Shown piece by piece: positions 36,020 to 44,252 of a stretch of DNA of 64,000 bases. The stretch comes from CALLVY01 sp937899855. Lineage in GTDB: Bacteria; Bacteroidota; Bacteroidia; Chitinophagales; Saprospiraceae. The stretch covers positions 8,745 through 72,744 of the forward strand of contig JBCBQC010000017.1 of the NCBI GenBank assembly GCA_039820405.1, in the 5' to 3' direction. The translations under genes were made by a program, and so were the position numbers. The notes under the pieces were generated by a model, which saw only the letters and a program-made list of their open reading frames with translations, was not told where the DNA came from and searched no databases. Position 1 is the stretch's first letter. Each line of letters begins with the position of its first letter.

Positions 36020-36601
36020 ATGTTTTTATTCTTTGACGTCGAGGCCAATGGCAAGCCCCGCAAGTGGAGTGCCCCGGCCTCCGATACGTTCAACTGGCCC
36101 CGGATGGTGCAGATTGCCTGGCAGTTTTACGACAACCGTGCGGTTTTGTTGGAGGCGGAAGATTACCTCATCAAACCAGAGGGCTTCGAAATTTCCTCCG
36201 AGTCCGAGCACTACCACAAGATCAGTACCGAGCGGGCCCGTGAAGAAGGGGCGGAGTTGACGATGGTGCTCAAGCGCTTTTCCGAAATCATCCGCAAGGC
36301 GGAATACATCGTGGCGCACAACCTCAAGTTGGATGGGAATGTGGTGGGGGCGGAATTTGAGCGCAAGGGCATCAATCATACCCTTTTCCACACCGAGCGC
36401 TTTTCGCTCATGGAGGAGGCGACCTACTTTTGCAAGCTCCCCGGCCCCGGTGGGCGTTACAAGTGGCCGACCCTCACGGAGGTCTACATGAAGGTGTTTC
36501 AAGCCCGCTACGCCGACGCCAACAACGCCAAGATCGATGTACAGGCCTGTGCCAATTGCTTTTTTAAGTTGGTGGAAATGGAAGAAATTGATCTGTTCTA
36601 A
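36020..36601 (+). CDS. DEDD-type 3'-5' exonuclease-like protein, catalytic His replaced
   Basis: The product has 193 residues of the DnaQ/RNase T fold. Exo I is FFDVEANG with D6 and E8; Exo II is IVAHNLKLDGNVVGAEF with the Asp of the NxxxD pattern. In Exo III the typical HDAxxD is NNAKIDVQACANCFFKL, so the general-base His is Asn. Three acidic metal ligands plus the last Asp remain. It may be a weakened nuclease, use another base, or only bind. It lies between hemC and hemD, an unexpected place for it; cotranscription is likely. Confidence 0.85.
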   Translation: MFLFFDVEANGKPRKWSAPASDTFNWPRMVQIAWQFYDNRAVLLEAEDYLIKPEGFEISSESEHYHKISTERAREEGAELTMVLKRFSEIIRKAEYIVAHNLKLDGNVVGAEFERKGINHTLFHTERFSLMEEATYFCKLPGPGGRYKWPTLTEVYMKVFQARYADANNAKIDVQACANCFFKLVEMEEIDLF

Positions 36602-36610
36602 ACGCGTGTG

Positions 36611-37276
36611 ATGGCCAAGGTTTTTATCTCCCGAGCGCTCTCCGTCGAAAGTACCTTTCTCGCCAGGGTGGGCGGAGCGGGACACGATGTCATCGGCGAG
36701 TCCTTACTCCAAATTGATCCCGTACCCTTTGCGACGGTCCCGGAAACGGACTGGGTCTTTTTTTACAGTAAAAACGCCGTGATCCACTACTTCGCGGGAG
36801 TGGGGGAGCCCCCTCCATCTTGCAAATACGGCGCCTACGGGACGGGGACGGCGGCGTATCTCCAACGGGAATACGGTATCCAAGCCAATTTTATTGGTTC
36901 GGCCAAGCCCAAAGCTACGGCGGAGGCATTGGCCACGGTGGCGGCGGGTCAACGCATCCTCTTTCCGCGGGCGCGGCATTCGCGGCATTCCCTCTACAAG
37001 TATTTGCGCTACAAGACGACGGTGCAGGAGCTGATCGTATACGACAACCGCGTACGTGAATCGTTTGAATTGCCCTTCTGTGAAGTACTCGTTTTTACCA
37101 GTCCACTCAATGCCCAAGCCTATTACGGGCACTACGTCTCGCGCTCGCGGCAAACCATCGTCTCGATCGGACGTACTACGGCCCAGGAGCTCCGACGACT
37201 GGGTATCCGGGGCGTACACATCGCCCGACAACCCGCCGAGGCTGCGCTGGCCGAGTTGGTCCTTTCGCTACTCTAG
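36611..37276 (+). CDS. hemD: Uroporphyrinogen-III synthase
   Basis: The product has 221 residues from ATG 36611 (a GTG directly upstream is possible). It cyclises hydroxymethylbilane with D-ring inversion. The fold is poorly conserved, but the two-domain pattern is clear: DWVFFYSKNAVIHYF, VQELIVYDNRV, VLVFTSPLNAQAYYGHY and the diagnostic IVSIGRTTAQELRRLGI near the C-terminus. Position downstream of hemC supports it. Its TAG stop shares the palindrome CTAG with the TAG stop of the convergent hydroxylase gene. Confidence 0.9.
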   Translation: MAKVFISRALSVESTFLARVGGAGHDVIGESLLQIDPVPFATVPETDWVFFYSKNAVIHYFAGVGEPPPSCKYGAYGTGTAAYLQREYGIQANFIGSAKPKATAEALATVAAGQRILFPRARHSRHSLYKYLRYKTTVQELIVYDNRVRESFELPFCEVLVFTSPLNAQAYYGHYVSRSRQTIVSIGRTTAQELRRLGIRGVHIARQPAEAALAELVLSLL

Positions 37277-37938
37277 TGATGGTGATGGTGAGCAGCTACG
37301 GATTCCGCGCTGCGTTTGCGGGGCTGCGCATTGGCCGGTGGCATGGTTCCAAAAACCCGATCCCAGAAGCGATTGGAGACGCCAAAGGCTTTGTCGGGAT
37401 ATTGGTAGTGGTGTAGGGCGTGGTGAATCCACAGGGGGCGCAGCAGGGCTGGGGCCTGATTGGCGGTGATGGTGTGGGTCGAATAATGAATGATGGCGTA
37501 GCCCAAGTAACCCAGCTCAAAACCGGGTAGGAAAAACCAGGCTTTGTCGCCCATGGTGAGGTAGAAAAGCCCCCAAAAGGCGGTCAGGAGGATAGCCGCG
37601 GGCAGGGGAGGCATAAACAGCCGGCGGTGATCCCGGGGGACGCTGTGGTGGTAGCCATGCACGGCGTAGTGAAATTTCATGACGGCGGGAGAGTCGTGGA
37701 TGAAGTGAAAAACGTAGCGGTGCAGCAGGTATTCGGCAAAGGTCCAGAACACGAAACCACCGGCGAACAGGAGGATGGGGGAGAGGTAACCATTTTCAAT
37801 CGCCGTCGTTTGTGTTCCACGGTAAATCAGCAAGGAGATTACGATGAGGTGAAAAGGGATCATGATTTTGGGACCACTGATGGAGAGCATCTCCATCACG
37901 GGATTTTCAAACATTTTCTTTTCAGTGGACGTAGACAT
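37273..37938 (-). CDS. Fatty acid hydroxylase / sterol desaturase family membrane protein
   Basis: The product has 221 residues with four likely TM helices. The di-iron His clusters are seen as LLHRYVFHFIH (HxxxxH), HGYHH, and WIHHALHHYQYP, the pattern of the FA2H-like fatty acid 2-hydroxylase branch. A likely substrate is a lipid acyl chain of sphingolipid or ornithine lipid type; this is inference. The protein ends in five histidines (AAHHHHH), coded by CACCATCACCATCAC-like codons right before the stop, and the stop overlaps that of hemD. Confidence 0.9.
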   Translation of the reverse strand: MSTSTEKKMFENPVMEMLSISGPKIMIPFHLIVISLLIYRGTQTTAIENGYLSPILLFAGGFVFWTFAEYLLHRYVFHFIHDSPAVMKFHYAVHGYHHSVPRDHRRLFMPPLPAAILLTAFWGLFYLTMGDKAWFFLPGFELGYLGYAIIHYSTHTITANQAPALLRPLWIHHALHHYQYPDKAFGVSNRFWDRVFGTMPPANAQPRKRSAESVAAHHHHH

Positions 37939-38346
37939 AACGTATAGCTTTGTTTGATTAAATAATACCATTGTACGCAGGAGCCTCAGCGGAACCTGGT
38001 GGTGGACGTAAATTGGGTAAATAGTCTAAAAAGCTCTTACTAGAAATGTCAGTTTACCTGGTAAGGGGTAAATGTCAGAAATTTGGTTTCCTTGGAAAAA
38101 AATATAGATGAACGTCTCCACTCTTTCGCTCGTAGGATAGATTTGAGGGACAAATCAAAGGTAGCGATTTTGCGAAGAATTCCATTTTTTACACTAAAAT
38201 TAGCATTTTCTTAACGTGAATACTTCCCTTTCCCGTTACGGTGGACACGTTGGTCTGGTCAGTGAACCGTGGGCCAGTCCGTTGCGACACCTAAAACGTC
38301 TTATTTTTTACAATCTTTGTACCTGACTTACTACCGATCTTCTCGT
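37939..38346. other. Divergent intergenic region, 408 bp
   Basis: It lies between the hydroxylase gene (minus) and the TPR membrane protein gene (plus). AAATGTCAG occurs twice in direct repeat (38044-38052 and 38070-38078), flanking TTTACC..GGTAA. This could be an operator but no regulator is suggested. Otherwise nothing I can name; an AATCTTTG box near 38310-38320 is a weak promoter candidate. Confidence 0.45.
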
Positions 38347-40245
38347 ATGCCTCGAAAAAAAACGACTTCCCGACCCCCCAAAACGACTCGCAAACGGCCC
38401 TCCACCCCAAGTGGCCCTACTCGCTGGTGGGTACTTCCCGTCCTGCTACTAACGGCTCTGGCCTTCTTCCCCGCCCTCGATAATGGCTTCGTTAATTGGG
38501 ACGACGATGTGAACTTACTCGAAAACCCCCACCTGGCCGCTTTCGATTGGTTTCACCTCCAGGCGATCTTTGGTAGTACCGTCATGGGGGGCTACAATCC
38601 GCTTTCCATCTTTACCTTCGCACTGGAAAAGCATTTTTTTGGTTTGGATCCTTTCGTCTTTCACCTGAACAACCTCTTGCTGCACTTGCTTGGTGTTTTC
38701 CTGGTTTTTCAACTGATGCGACAGCTCGGACTGAGCCCCCTGGCTGCGGCCTTCGGAGCCCTCTTGTTTGGGCTCCATCCCATGCGCGTCGAATCGGTGG
38801 CCTGGGTGACCGAGCGCAAGGATGTTCTTTTTGGGGTATTTTATTTTGGGGCCCTACTTACCTATCTCCGCTCCTTGCGCCAAGCTTCCCGCCGGGCCTA
38901 CTGGCAGGGCTGGACCCTGCTGCTATTTGTCTTTGCCCTATTCTCCAAAATTCAGGCGGTAGCCCTACCGCTGTCCCTGCTGGTGCTGGACTACTGGGAA
39001 AAACGTCCCCTCGACTGGCGATTGCTTTGGGAAAAGCTCCCCTATTTTGTGGGCTCCCTCTTGGTGGGGCTATTGGGCATTTACCTCCTTTCCCAAGCCG
39101 ACACCCTGGCCGACAATACCCAGTACGGCCTAGGGGAGCGCTTGTTGGTGGGAGCTTATTCCTACCTGATCTACCTGCTGAAGTTTGTTTACCCCTACGA
39201 AATGTCGCCGCTTTATCCCTATCCCGCCAGCTTGGACTGGCCGTTTTACGCAGCACCACTCGGGGTACTGGCCCTGCTTTACGGTTTTTACCTGGCCTAC
39301 CAACGCTCCTCGCGCGCTACGGTCTTCGCCTTGGCCTTTTTTACCAGCAACGTCTTCTTCGTCCTCCAAATCCTGGCCGCCGGACAAGGCTACAAAGCGG
39401 ATCGATTTACTTACGTCCCCTATTTTGGTCTCTTCTTTGGCCTGGCTTACGCCTTCGACTATGCCCAGACCCGCTGGAAGGACTACCAAATTGTGTTGCG
39501 GGGGGGAATGATCCTCTACCTCCTCGGCCTGGGCCTGTTGACCTGGCAGCAGTGCGGCGTGTGGAAAAACGGGGAGACGCTCTGGACCCACGTGCTGCGC
39601 TATTACCAAAATACGGCTTTGCCGTTTGGCAATCTGGGCCATTATTATCGGGGGGAAAAGGAATACGATTTGGCGCTCCAAAATTACGATCGGGCCGTGG
39701 CCCTCAATACACGAGAGGGGAAGACCTTTAGCAGTCGTGGCAAGACCTACTTCGATATGGGGCGCTCCGCGGCCGCTATCGAAGACTACACCCGGGCCAT
39801 CGCCTTGGACGCCAGCGAAGCTGAGTTTTTTATCAATCGCGGAGCCGCCTACGGTAGCCTGGGGCAGTTCAATCCGGCCCTGGCCGATTTCAACGAAGGC
39901 CTGCGCCTCGATCCGGATTTTAAAAACGCTTATCTCAACCGTTTCCTCTTGTACACCCAAACCAATCAACCCCAAAAGGCCCTCGCCGATATCGAAAGTT
40001 ACCTCCGACTCGACCCCACGCTGGCCGATATGTGGTACGAAAAGGCCATGGCCCTGCGTCGACTCAACCGCGCTGAGGCGGCGCTGGCTCCCTTTAACCG
40101 CGCCATCCAAATCGACCCCAACCGCGGATTGTACTGGCACGAGCTGGCCAAGGCCCAATTTGCCCTGGGACAGCGGGCGGCGGCCCGGCAATCGGCGCAA
40201 CGGGCCCAGCAGTTGGGGGTGCGGGTGGAAAGGGAGTTGTTGTGA
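38347..40245 (+). CDS. Polytopic membrane protein with C-terminal TPRs (GT-C/TMTC-like)
   Basis: The product has 632 residues from ATG 38347. A basic N-terminus (PRKKTTSRPPKTTRK) precedes about ten TM helices (residues 30-425). The luminal NWDDDVNLLENPHL loop and the HPMRVESVAWVTERKDV motif are those of TMTC-type GT-C proteins. Four or five tetratricopeptide repeats follow (about 435-625, YDLALQNYDRAVALN and SAAIEDYTRAIAL). Such proteins are often assigned as protein O-mannosyltransferase-like, but activity is unproven. Confidence 0.88.
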   Translation: MPRKKTTSRPPKTTRKRPSTPSGPTRWWVLPVLLLTALAFFPALDNGFVNWDDDVNLLENPHLAAFDWFHLQAIFGSTVMGGYNPLSIFTFALEKHFFGLDPFVFHLNNLLLHLLGVFLVFQLMRQLGLSPLAAAFGALLFGLHPMRVESVAWVTERKDVLFGVFYFGALLTYLRSLRQASRRAYWQGWTLLLFVFALFSKIQAVALPLSLLVLDYWEKRPLDWRLLWEKLPYFVGSLLVGLLGIYLLSQADTLADNTQYGLGERLLVGAYSYLIYLLKFVYPYEMSPLYPYPASLDWPFYAAPLGVLALLYGFYLAYQRSSRATVFALAFFTSNVFFVLQILAAGQGYKADRFTYVPYFGLFFGLAYAFDYAQTRWKDYQIVLRGGMILYLLGLGLLTWQQCGVWKNGETLWTHVLRYYQNTALPFGNLGHYYRGEKEYDLALQNYDRAVALNTREGKTFSSRGKTYFDMGRSAAAIEDYTRAIALDASEAEFFINRGAAYGSLGQFNPALADFNEGLRLDPDFKNAYLNRFLLYTQTNQPQKALADIESYLRLDPTLADMWYEKAMALRRLNRAEAALAPFNRAIQIDPNRGLYWHELAKAQFALGQRAAARQSAQRAQQLGVRVERELL

Positions 40246-40456
40246 CTTTAATTTGGACAATCACGCTCCTGGTCTGTAGTTGGGTTGCAGAGGAGAGTCA
40301 CCTGCCGACTATTTTAGGCGCTGTCTTACCAATACGATTGGCACCATTCGAAGCGAGCGATCAAAAGCACCAATCCAATTGAAGCCGTACCGGGGGGCCT
40401 GCGCCGGTTAGTGGCGGGGCACAGTGAACGGTCAAATAAAAGTGGGGGGCAGGTGT

Positions 40457-40710
40457 AGAATTTGGGGCTTGGGTGGGACCCACCCTTAAGGCGTCGACGC
40501 AACGATGCCCCTTTGCGGTCACCGTACCGAGGCACAGCTCCGCTACCCAGACCCAGGTTCCTGATCCTGGTCGTGGAAAAAACAATGGCCCGCTCCAGTA
40601 CCTAGAATCAGGAAAAGGCCTTACATGGACGCTTTTGTACCGTAAATTCCATAAGTATTATGGAAAATAATATTCTTAAAGGTGTTTAAGTAGTTGATAA
40701 TGAATGCCTT
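40457..40710 (+). repeat. Structured intergenic element, copy B
   Basis: Shares with copy A the GAATTTGGGGCTTGGG start with hairpin GGGTGGG/CCCACCC, CAGCTCCGCTACCCA, TCGTGGAAAAAA, CCTAGAATCAGG (40601-40612), TACATGGACGCTTTTG and AAATTCCATAA. CCTGATCCTGG (40560-40570) can pair with CCTAGAATCAGG or with the upstream CCAGG (40553-40557). The distal tail is only partly kept (TAGTTGATAATGAATG). Same orientation as recN downstream. Confidence 0.8.
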
Positions 40711-40923
40711 GTATGAGAGATTTTTTTAGTTTTTACGCATTATTTTTTCTGACATGTATCTGCTGTTTTCGTTTGCTCTCCCGTTTTAGAGGTCCCCCAC
40801 TCCCGTTTTGCTTTTCCGCCTCCGGCCAGGCTCGCCCCACGATTTAGCCAGGGGCATTTCTCCCGCTCTCCCGCCTTTTCTCAAATTCCTGCCCAAATGC
40901 TCAATTTTCCCCCAAAACAACCA

Positions 40924-40931
40924 TAAATTTG
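40924..40931 (+). promoter_or_regulatory. Candidate -7 box for recN
   Basis: TAAATTTG matches TAnnTTTG fully, 43 bp before the recN ATG. The upstream box is weak (TTTT at 40905, short spacer). Confidence 0.35.
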
Positions 40932-40974
40932 TGCTTCCGTGCTGCGTGCCGGGTTTTTGGTCAACATTAGCACT

Positions 40975-42630
40975 ATGATCGATCGCTTAATCATTAAGAA
41001 TTACGCCATTATCGAGGAGCAAGAAATTGTTTTCTCCGATGGCCTCACCATCATCACCGGCGAAACTGGCGCGGGAAAATCCATCCTACTCGGTGCCCTG
41101 GGCCTCATCATGGGGCGTCGTACGGATACCAAGATGCTTTACGAAGGCGACCGAAAGTGTATCGTCGAGGGCCACTTCCACATTGGCAAATACCGGCTGC
41201 GTCCCTTTTTCGAGGAGTACGACATCGACTACGACGAGGAGCTGGTCGTGCGGCGGGAAATTACCCCCTCCGGAAAATCGCGGGCCTTCGTCAACGATAC
41301 CCCGGTCCGGCTCAATATTCTCCAACAACTCAGCGGCTCGCTCATCGACCTGCACCAGCAGTTCGATACCCTTGATATCCACAACGTTTCTTTTCAACTG
41401 CGGATGATCGACGCCCTGGCCAACAACCAAGGGCGACTCCAAAAATACCAAACGGGCTTTCGGGAATACCAGGCCAATCGCCGCAGGCTCGAAGCGCTTC
41501 GGGCGCAAAACGATCGCGCCGCCCGGGAGATGGACTTTCTCCAGTTTCAACTGCAAGAGTTCAACGAGGCCGAATTGATTCCCGGTGAGCAGACCGAGCT
41601 GGAGGAGCGCCTGCGCCGACTGACCAATGCCGAGGACGTCAAACGCATCATGGGGGGGACCTTTGACCAACTCAGTGATTCGGAGCACGCGATCATCGGA
41701 CAATTGGAGGCCCTGGGGCTGTCCATCAACAGCATCGCGGCTTTTCATCCCGACCTGGGAGCGCTCACCGAACGCTACCAAGGGCTGCTGATTGAGCTGC
41801 GGGACATCGCCCAAGAGTTCGAAAAAATTGCGGAGGAAACCGAATACGACGGCGAGCGCATCGTGGAGGTCCAACAACGCCTGGATTTGATCTACAAGCT
41901 GCAAACCAAGCACAACGTGAATACCCTTCGCGAACTGATCGAGGTGCAGGAAAGTTTGCAGGGGCAGTTGGATGCCTACGGCGACCTATCGTCCGAGATG
42001 GAGCAATTGGAGCAAACGATCGGCCAGCAGGAGGTCGACCTGCGCGCCACCGCGGAGGTGTTGTCCAAACGGCGCCAGGGCGTGATCGGTGGTTTTGAAA
42101 ATAAAGTGCACCGCATGCTGCGCCAGCTGTCGATGGAACACGCCCGTTTGCGGGTGGCCCTCAGCCCCACGGAAGCCCTCAACGCCACGGGGTTGGATGA
42201 AGTCAATTTCCTCTTCGCCCCCAACAAAGGCAGCGATTTCCTACCCATTCGCCGGGTCGCGTCGGGAGGAGAATTGTCGCGACTCACCCTGTGTACCAAA
42301 TCCCTCGTGGCCGACGCCATTCCCCTGCCCACGCTGATCTTCGATGAGATCGATACCGGCATTTCGGGCGATGTGGCCCTCAAAATGGGCAAAATCCTCA
42401 AGGACCTGGCCAAGCGGCACCAGGTGGTTTCGATTACCCATACCCCCCAAATCGCCGTCCAGGCCAATGCCCACTATTTTGTGTACAAAAAAGTGAAATC
42501 CAACCGTACCGTTACCAACGTCAAACTGCTTTCCGATGCCGAGCGGGTCGAAGAGGTCGCCATTATGCTGAGCGGCAGTCCGCCCTCCACCTCGGCCATC
42601 GAAAATGCCAAGGAATTGCTGGCCAGTTGA
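40975..42630 (+). CDS. recN: DNA repair protein RecN
   Basis: The product has 551 residues, normal for RecN, an SMC-like ATPase acting early in double-strand-break repair. ATG 40975 is chosen because the family starts MIDRLIIKNYAIIEEQEIVF; an upstream in-frame codon adds 12 residues with no support. Walker A GETGAGKS lies at 29-36, a long coiled coil at about 150-370, the ABC signature RRVASGGELSRLTLC and Walker B LIFDEIDTGISG in the C-terminal half. Element copy B lies upstream. fabI follows after 29 bp. Confidence 0.97.
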   Translation: MIDRLIIKNYAIIEEQEIVFSDGLTIITGETGAGKSILLGALGLIMGRRTDTKMLYEGDRKCIVEGHFHIGKYRLRPFFEEYDIDYDEELVVRREITPSGKSRAFVNDTPVRLNILQQLSGSLIDLHQQFDTLDIHNVSFQLRMIDALANNQGRLQKYQTGFREYQANRRRLEALRAQNDRAAREMDFLQFQLQEFNEAELIPGEQTELEERLRRLTNAEDVKRIMGGTFDQLSDSEHAIIGQLEALGLSINSIAAFHPDLGALTERYQGLLIELRDIAQEFEKIAEETEYDGERIVEVQQRLDLIYKLQTKHNVNTLRELIEVQESLQGQLDAYGDLSSEMEQLEQTIGQQEVDLRATAEVLSKRRQGVIGGFENKVHRMLRQLSMEHARLRVALSPTEALNATGLDEVNFLFAPNKGSDFLPIRRVASGGELSRLTLCTKSLVADAIPLPTLIFDEIDTGISGDVALKMGKILKDLAKRHQVVSITHTPQIAVQANAHYFVYKKVKSNRTVTNVKLLSDAERVEEVAIMLSGSPPSTSAIENAKELLAS

Positions 42631-42659
42631 GCCGCATTTGAAACATTAAAACAAAACCT

Positions 42660-43463
42660 ATGTCCAACAACTTACTATCGGGAAAGAAGGGCGTGATCTT
42701 CGGAGCCCTCGACGAACAATCCATCGCCTGGAAAGTAGCGGAGCGCTGCGTGGAAGAAGGCGCGACCATCACCCTGACCAATGCACCCGTAGCCCTTCGG
42801 ATGGGAAAAATCAAGGACCTGGGAGAAAAACTGGGTGCCGAAGTGATTGCGGCGGATGCGACGAGTACGGAGGATTTGGAAAAACTCTTCACCCAGTCGC
42901 AGGAGGTGTTGGGGGGAAAATTTGACTTCGTCCTGCACTCGATCGGCATGTCACTCAACGTTCGCAAAAAGCGCGAATACACCGATATCAAGTACGATTG
43001 GATGCTCAAGACCTTTGACATCTCGGCGGTCTCCTTCCACAAGATGATGCAAACCCTGTGGAAAATGGACGCGATGAACGATTGGGGATCCATCCTGGCC
43101 CTCACCTACATCGCCGCCCAGCGCACCTTCCCCGATTACAGCGAAATGGCCGAGTCCAAGGCCCTACTCGAATCCTTCGCCCGCAGCTTTGGCTACCACT
43201 TCGGCGTTCGCAACCAGGTGCGGGTCAATACGATCTCCCAGTCGCCGACCATGACCACGGCGGGTAGCGGCGTCAAGGGCTTCGACGAGTTCTTTGGCTA
43301 CGCCGACAAGATGTCGCCCCTGGGCAATGCCTCGGCCGGGGCCTGTGCCGATTACTGCCTGACCCTCTTCTCCGACCTCACCCGATCGGTGACCATGCAA
43401 AACCTCTACCACGACGGTGGTTTCTCCAATATGGGGATGAATCCTTCGGTATTGAACGCTTAG
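42660..43463 (+). CDS. fabI: Enoyl-ACP reductase (NADH)
   Basis: The product has 267 residues of the SDR fold. It reduces enoyl-ACP in the last step of each fatty acid elongation cycle. Nucleotide-binding GALDEQSIAWKVAE replaces GxxxGxG as is normal for FabI. The catalytic pair is Y160-x6-K167 (YSEMAESK), with Y150 in LALTYIAAQR. The ending SNMGMNPSVLNA and AGSGVKGFDEFF region are family-like. It is close behind recN, perhaps by chance. Confidence 0.97.
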   Translation: MSNNLLSGKKGVIFGALDEQSIAWKVAERCVEEGATITLTNAPVALRMGKIKDLGEKLGAEVIAADATSTEDLEKLFTQSQEVLGGKFDFVLHSIGMSLNVRKKREYTDIKYDWMLKTFDISAVSFHKMMQTLWKMDAMNDWGSILALTYIAAQRTFPDYSEMAESKALLESFARSFGYHFGVRNQVRVNTISQSPTMTTAGSGVKGFDEFFGYADKMSPLGNASAGACADYCLTLFSDLTRSVTMQNLYHDGGFSNMGMNPSVLNA

Positions 43464-43547
43464 CGGTAGGTTTTGATGCGGAGGGCACGATTTTGGTTTC
43501 TCGTGCGTTAGTACTAACCGATATTTGGCCATAAAACCACTACCGGT

Positions 43548-44216
43548 ATGCAATCGATTAAACATCTTAGCCTGATCCTCTGCTGCTTGTTCTGCATCAC
43601 CTCCTGCTTCGAAGTGACCGAAGAGGTTAGCCTCCGTGCCGATGGTTCGGGGAGCGTGACCCTGACGATCAACATGTCCGAAAGCCAGCAGAACCTCAAA
43701 AACTACCTGAAAGTAGGGGAGGTGGACGGACGAAAAATCCCTTCCCAGGCCGAGATCGAGGCCAAATTTGTTGAGGTACAGACGCGATTGCGCGCCATGG
43801 CCGGTCTGTCAAAAGTGGTGCTGAAGCGGGATTTCGATCGTTTTATCTTTATCATCAGCGCGGACTTTAGCAACGTCAAAGTCCTCAATCGAGCCATCGT
43901 GGAAGTGACCAAGCTGCTCAACGAGGCGCCCTATTCCAATTTTCAGCCCCCGAATTTTACCTACACCGACGGCAAACTCAGCCGCCGGGTGGCCTACCCC
44001 CACCAACCCGAGCTGTACCGCCAGGCCAGCCTTTCCGAACGCTACCTGATGGACACCGCCCGGATGATCAGCATCTTTCGCCTGCCCCGGCCCATCAAAC
44101 GGGTGAGCAACGACAAGGCGCGCGTGTCGCCCAGCAAAACCTCGATCCTCTTACAAGCCAGCCTGGCCGAATTGGTCAAAGGCGAGGTTGTACTCGATAA
44201 TGCCATCAGCTTTTGA
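43548..44216 (+). CDS. Hypothetical lipoprotein
   Basis: The product has 222 residues. Signal MQSIKHLSLILCCLFCITSC ends at a lipobox Cys (C20). The rest alternates strands and helices (EEVSLRADGSGSVTLTINMS, FIFIISADFSNVKVLNRAIV) and matches no family I can name with confidence. It precedes the DUF4836 gene by 36 bp and is in the same direction, so a two-gene unit is likely. No transmembrane helices beyond the signal. Confidence 0.8.
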   Translation: MQSIKHLSLILCCLFCITSCFEVTEEVSLRADGSGSVTLTINMSESQQNLKNYLKVGEVDGRKIPSQAEIEAKFVEVQTRLRAMAGLSKVVLKRDFDRFIFIISADFSNVKVLNRAIVEVTKLLNEAPYSNFQPPNFTYTDGKLSRRVAYPHQPELYRQASLSERYLMDTARMISIFRLPRPIKRVSNDKARVSPSKTSILLQASLAELVKGEVVLDNAISF

Positions 44217-44252
44217 AGCCCTGGCCCTCATTCACCATTTTAATCCAAAGTT

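Larger units (their letters stand above)
40246..40974. other. Intergenic region holding structured element copy B, 729 bp
   Basis: Between the TPR membrane gene and recN. About 40457-40710 is copy B of the structured element. 40246-40456 has no feature I can support, and 40711-40923 is T/C-rich without one. A TAAATTTG box (40924-40931) probably serves recN. Confidence 0.65.

Noticed and set aside
43485..43506. Hairpin GCACGA/TCGTGC after fabI as a terminator
   Set aside because: Only six pairs, ten-base loop and no T-run.
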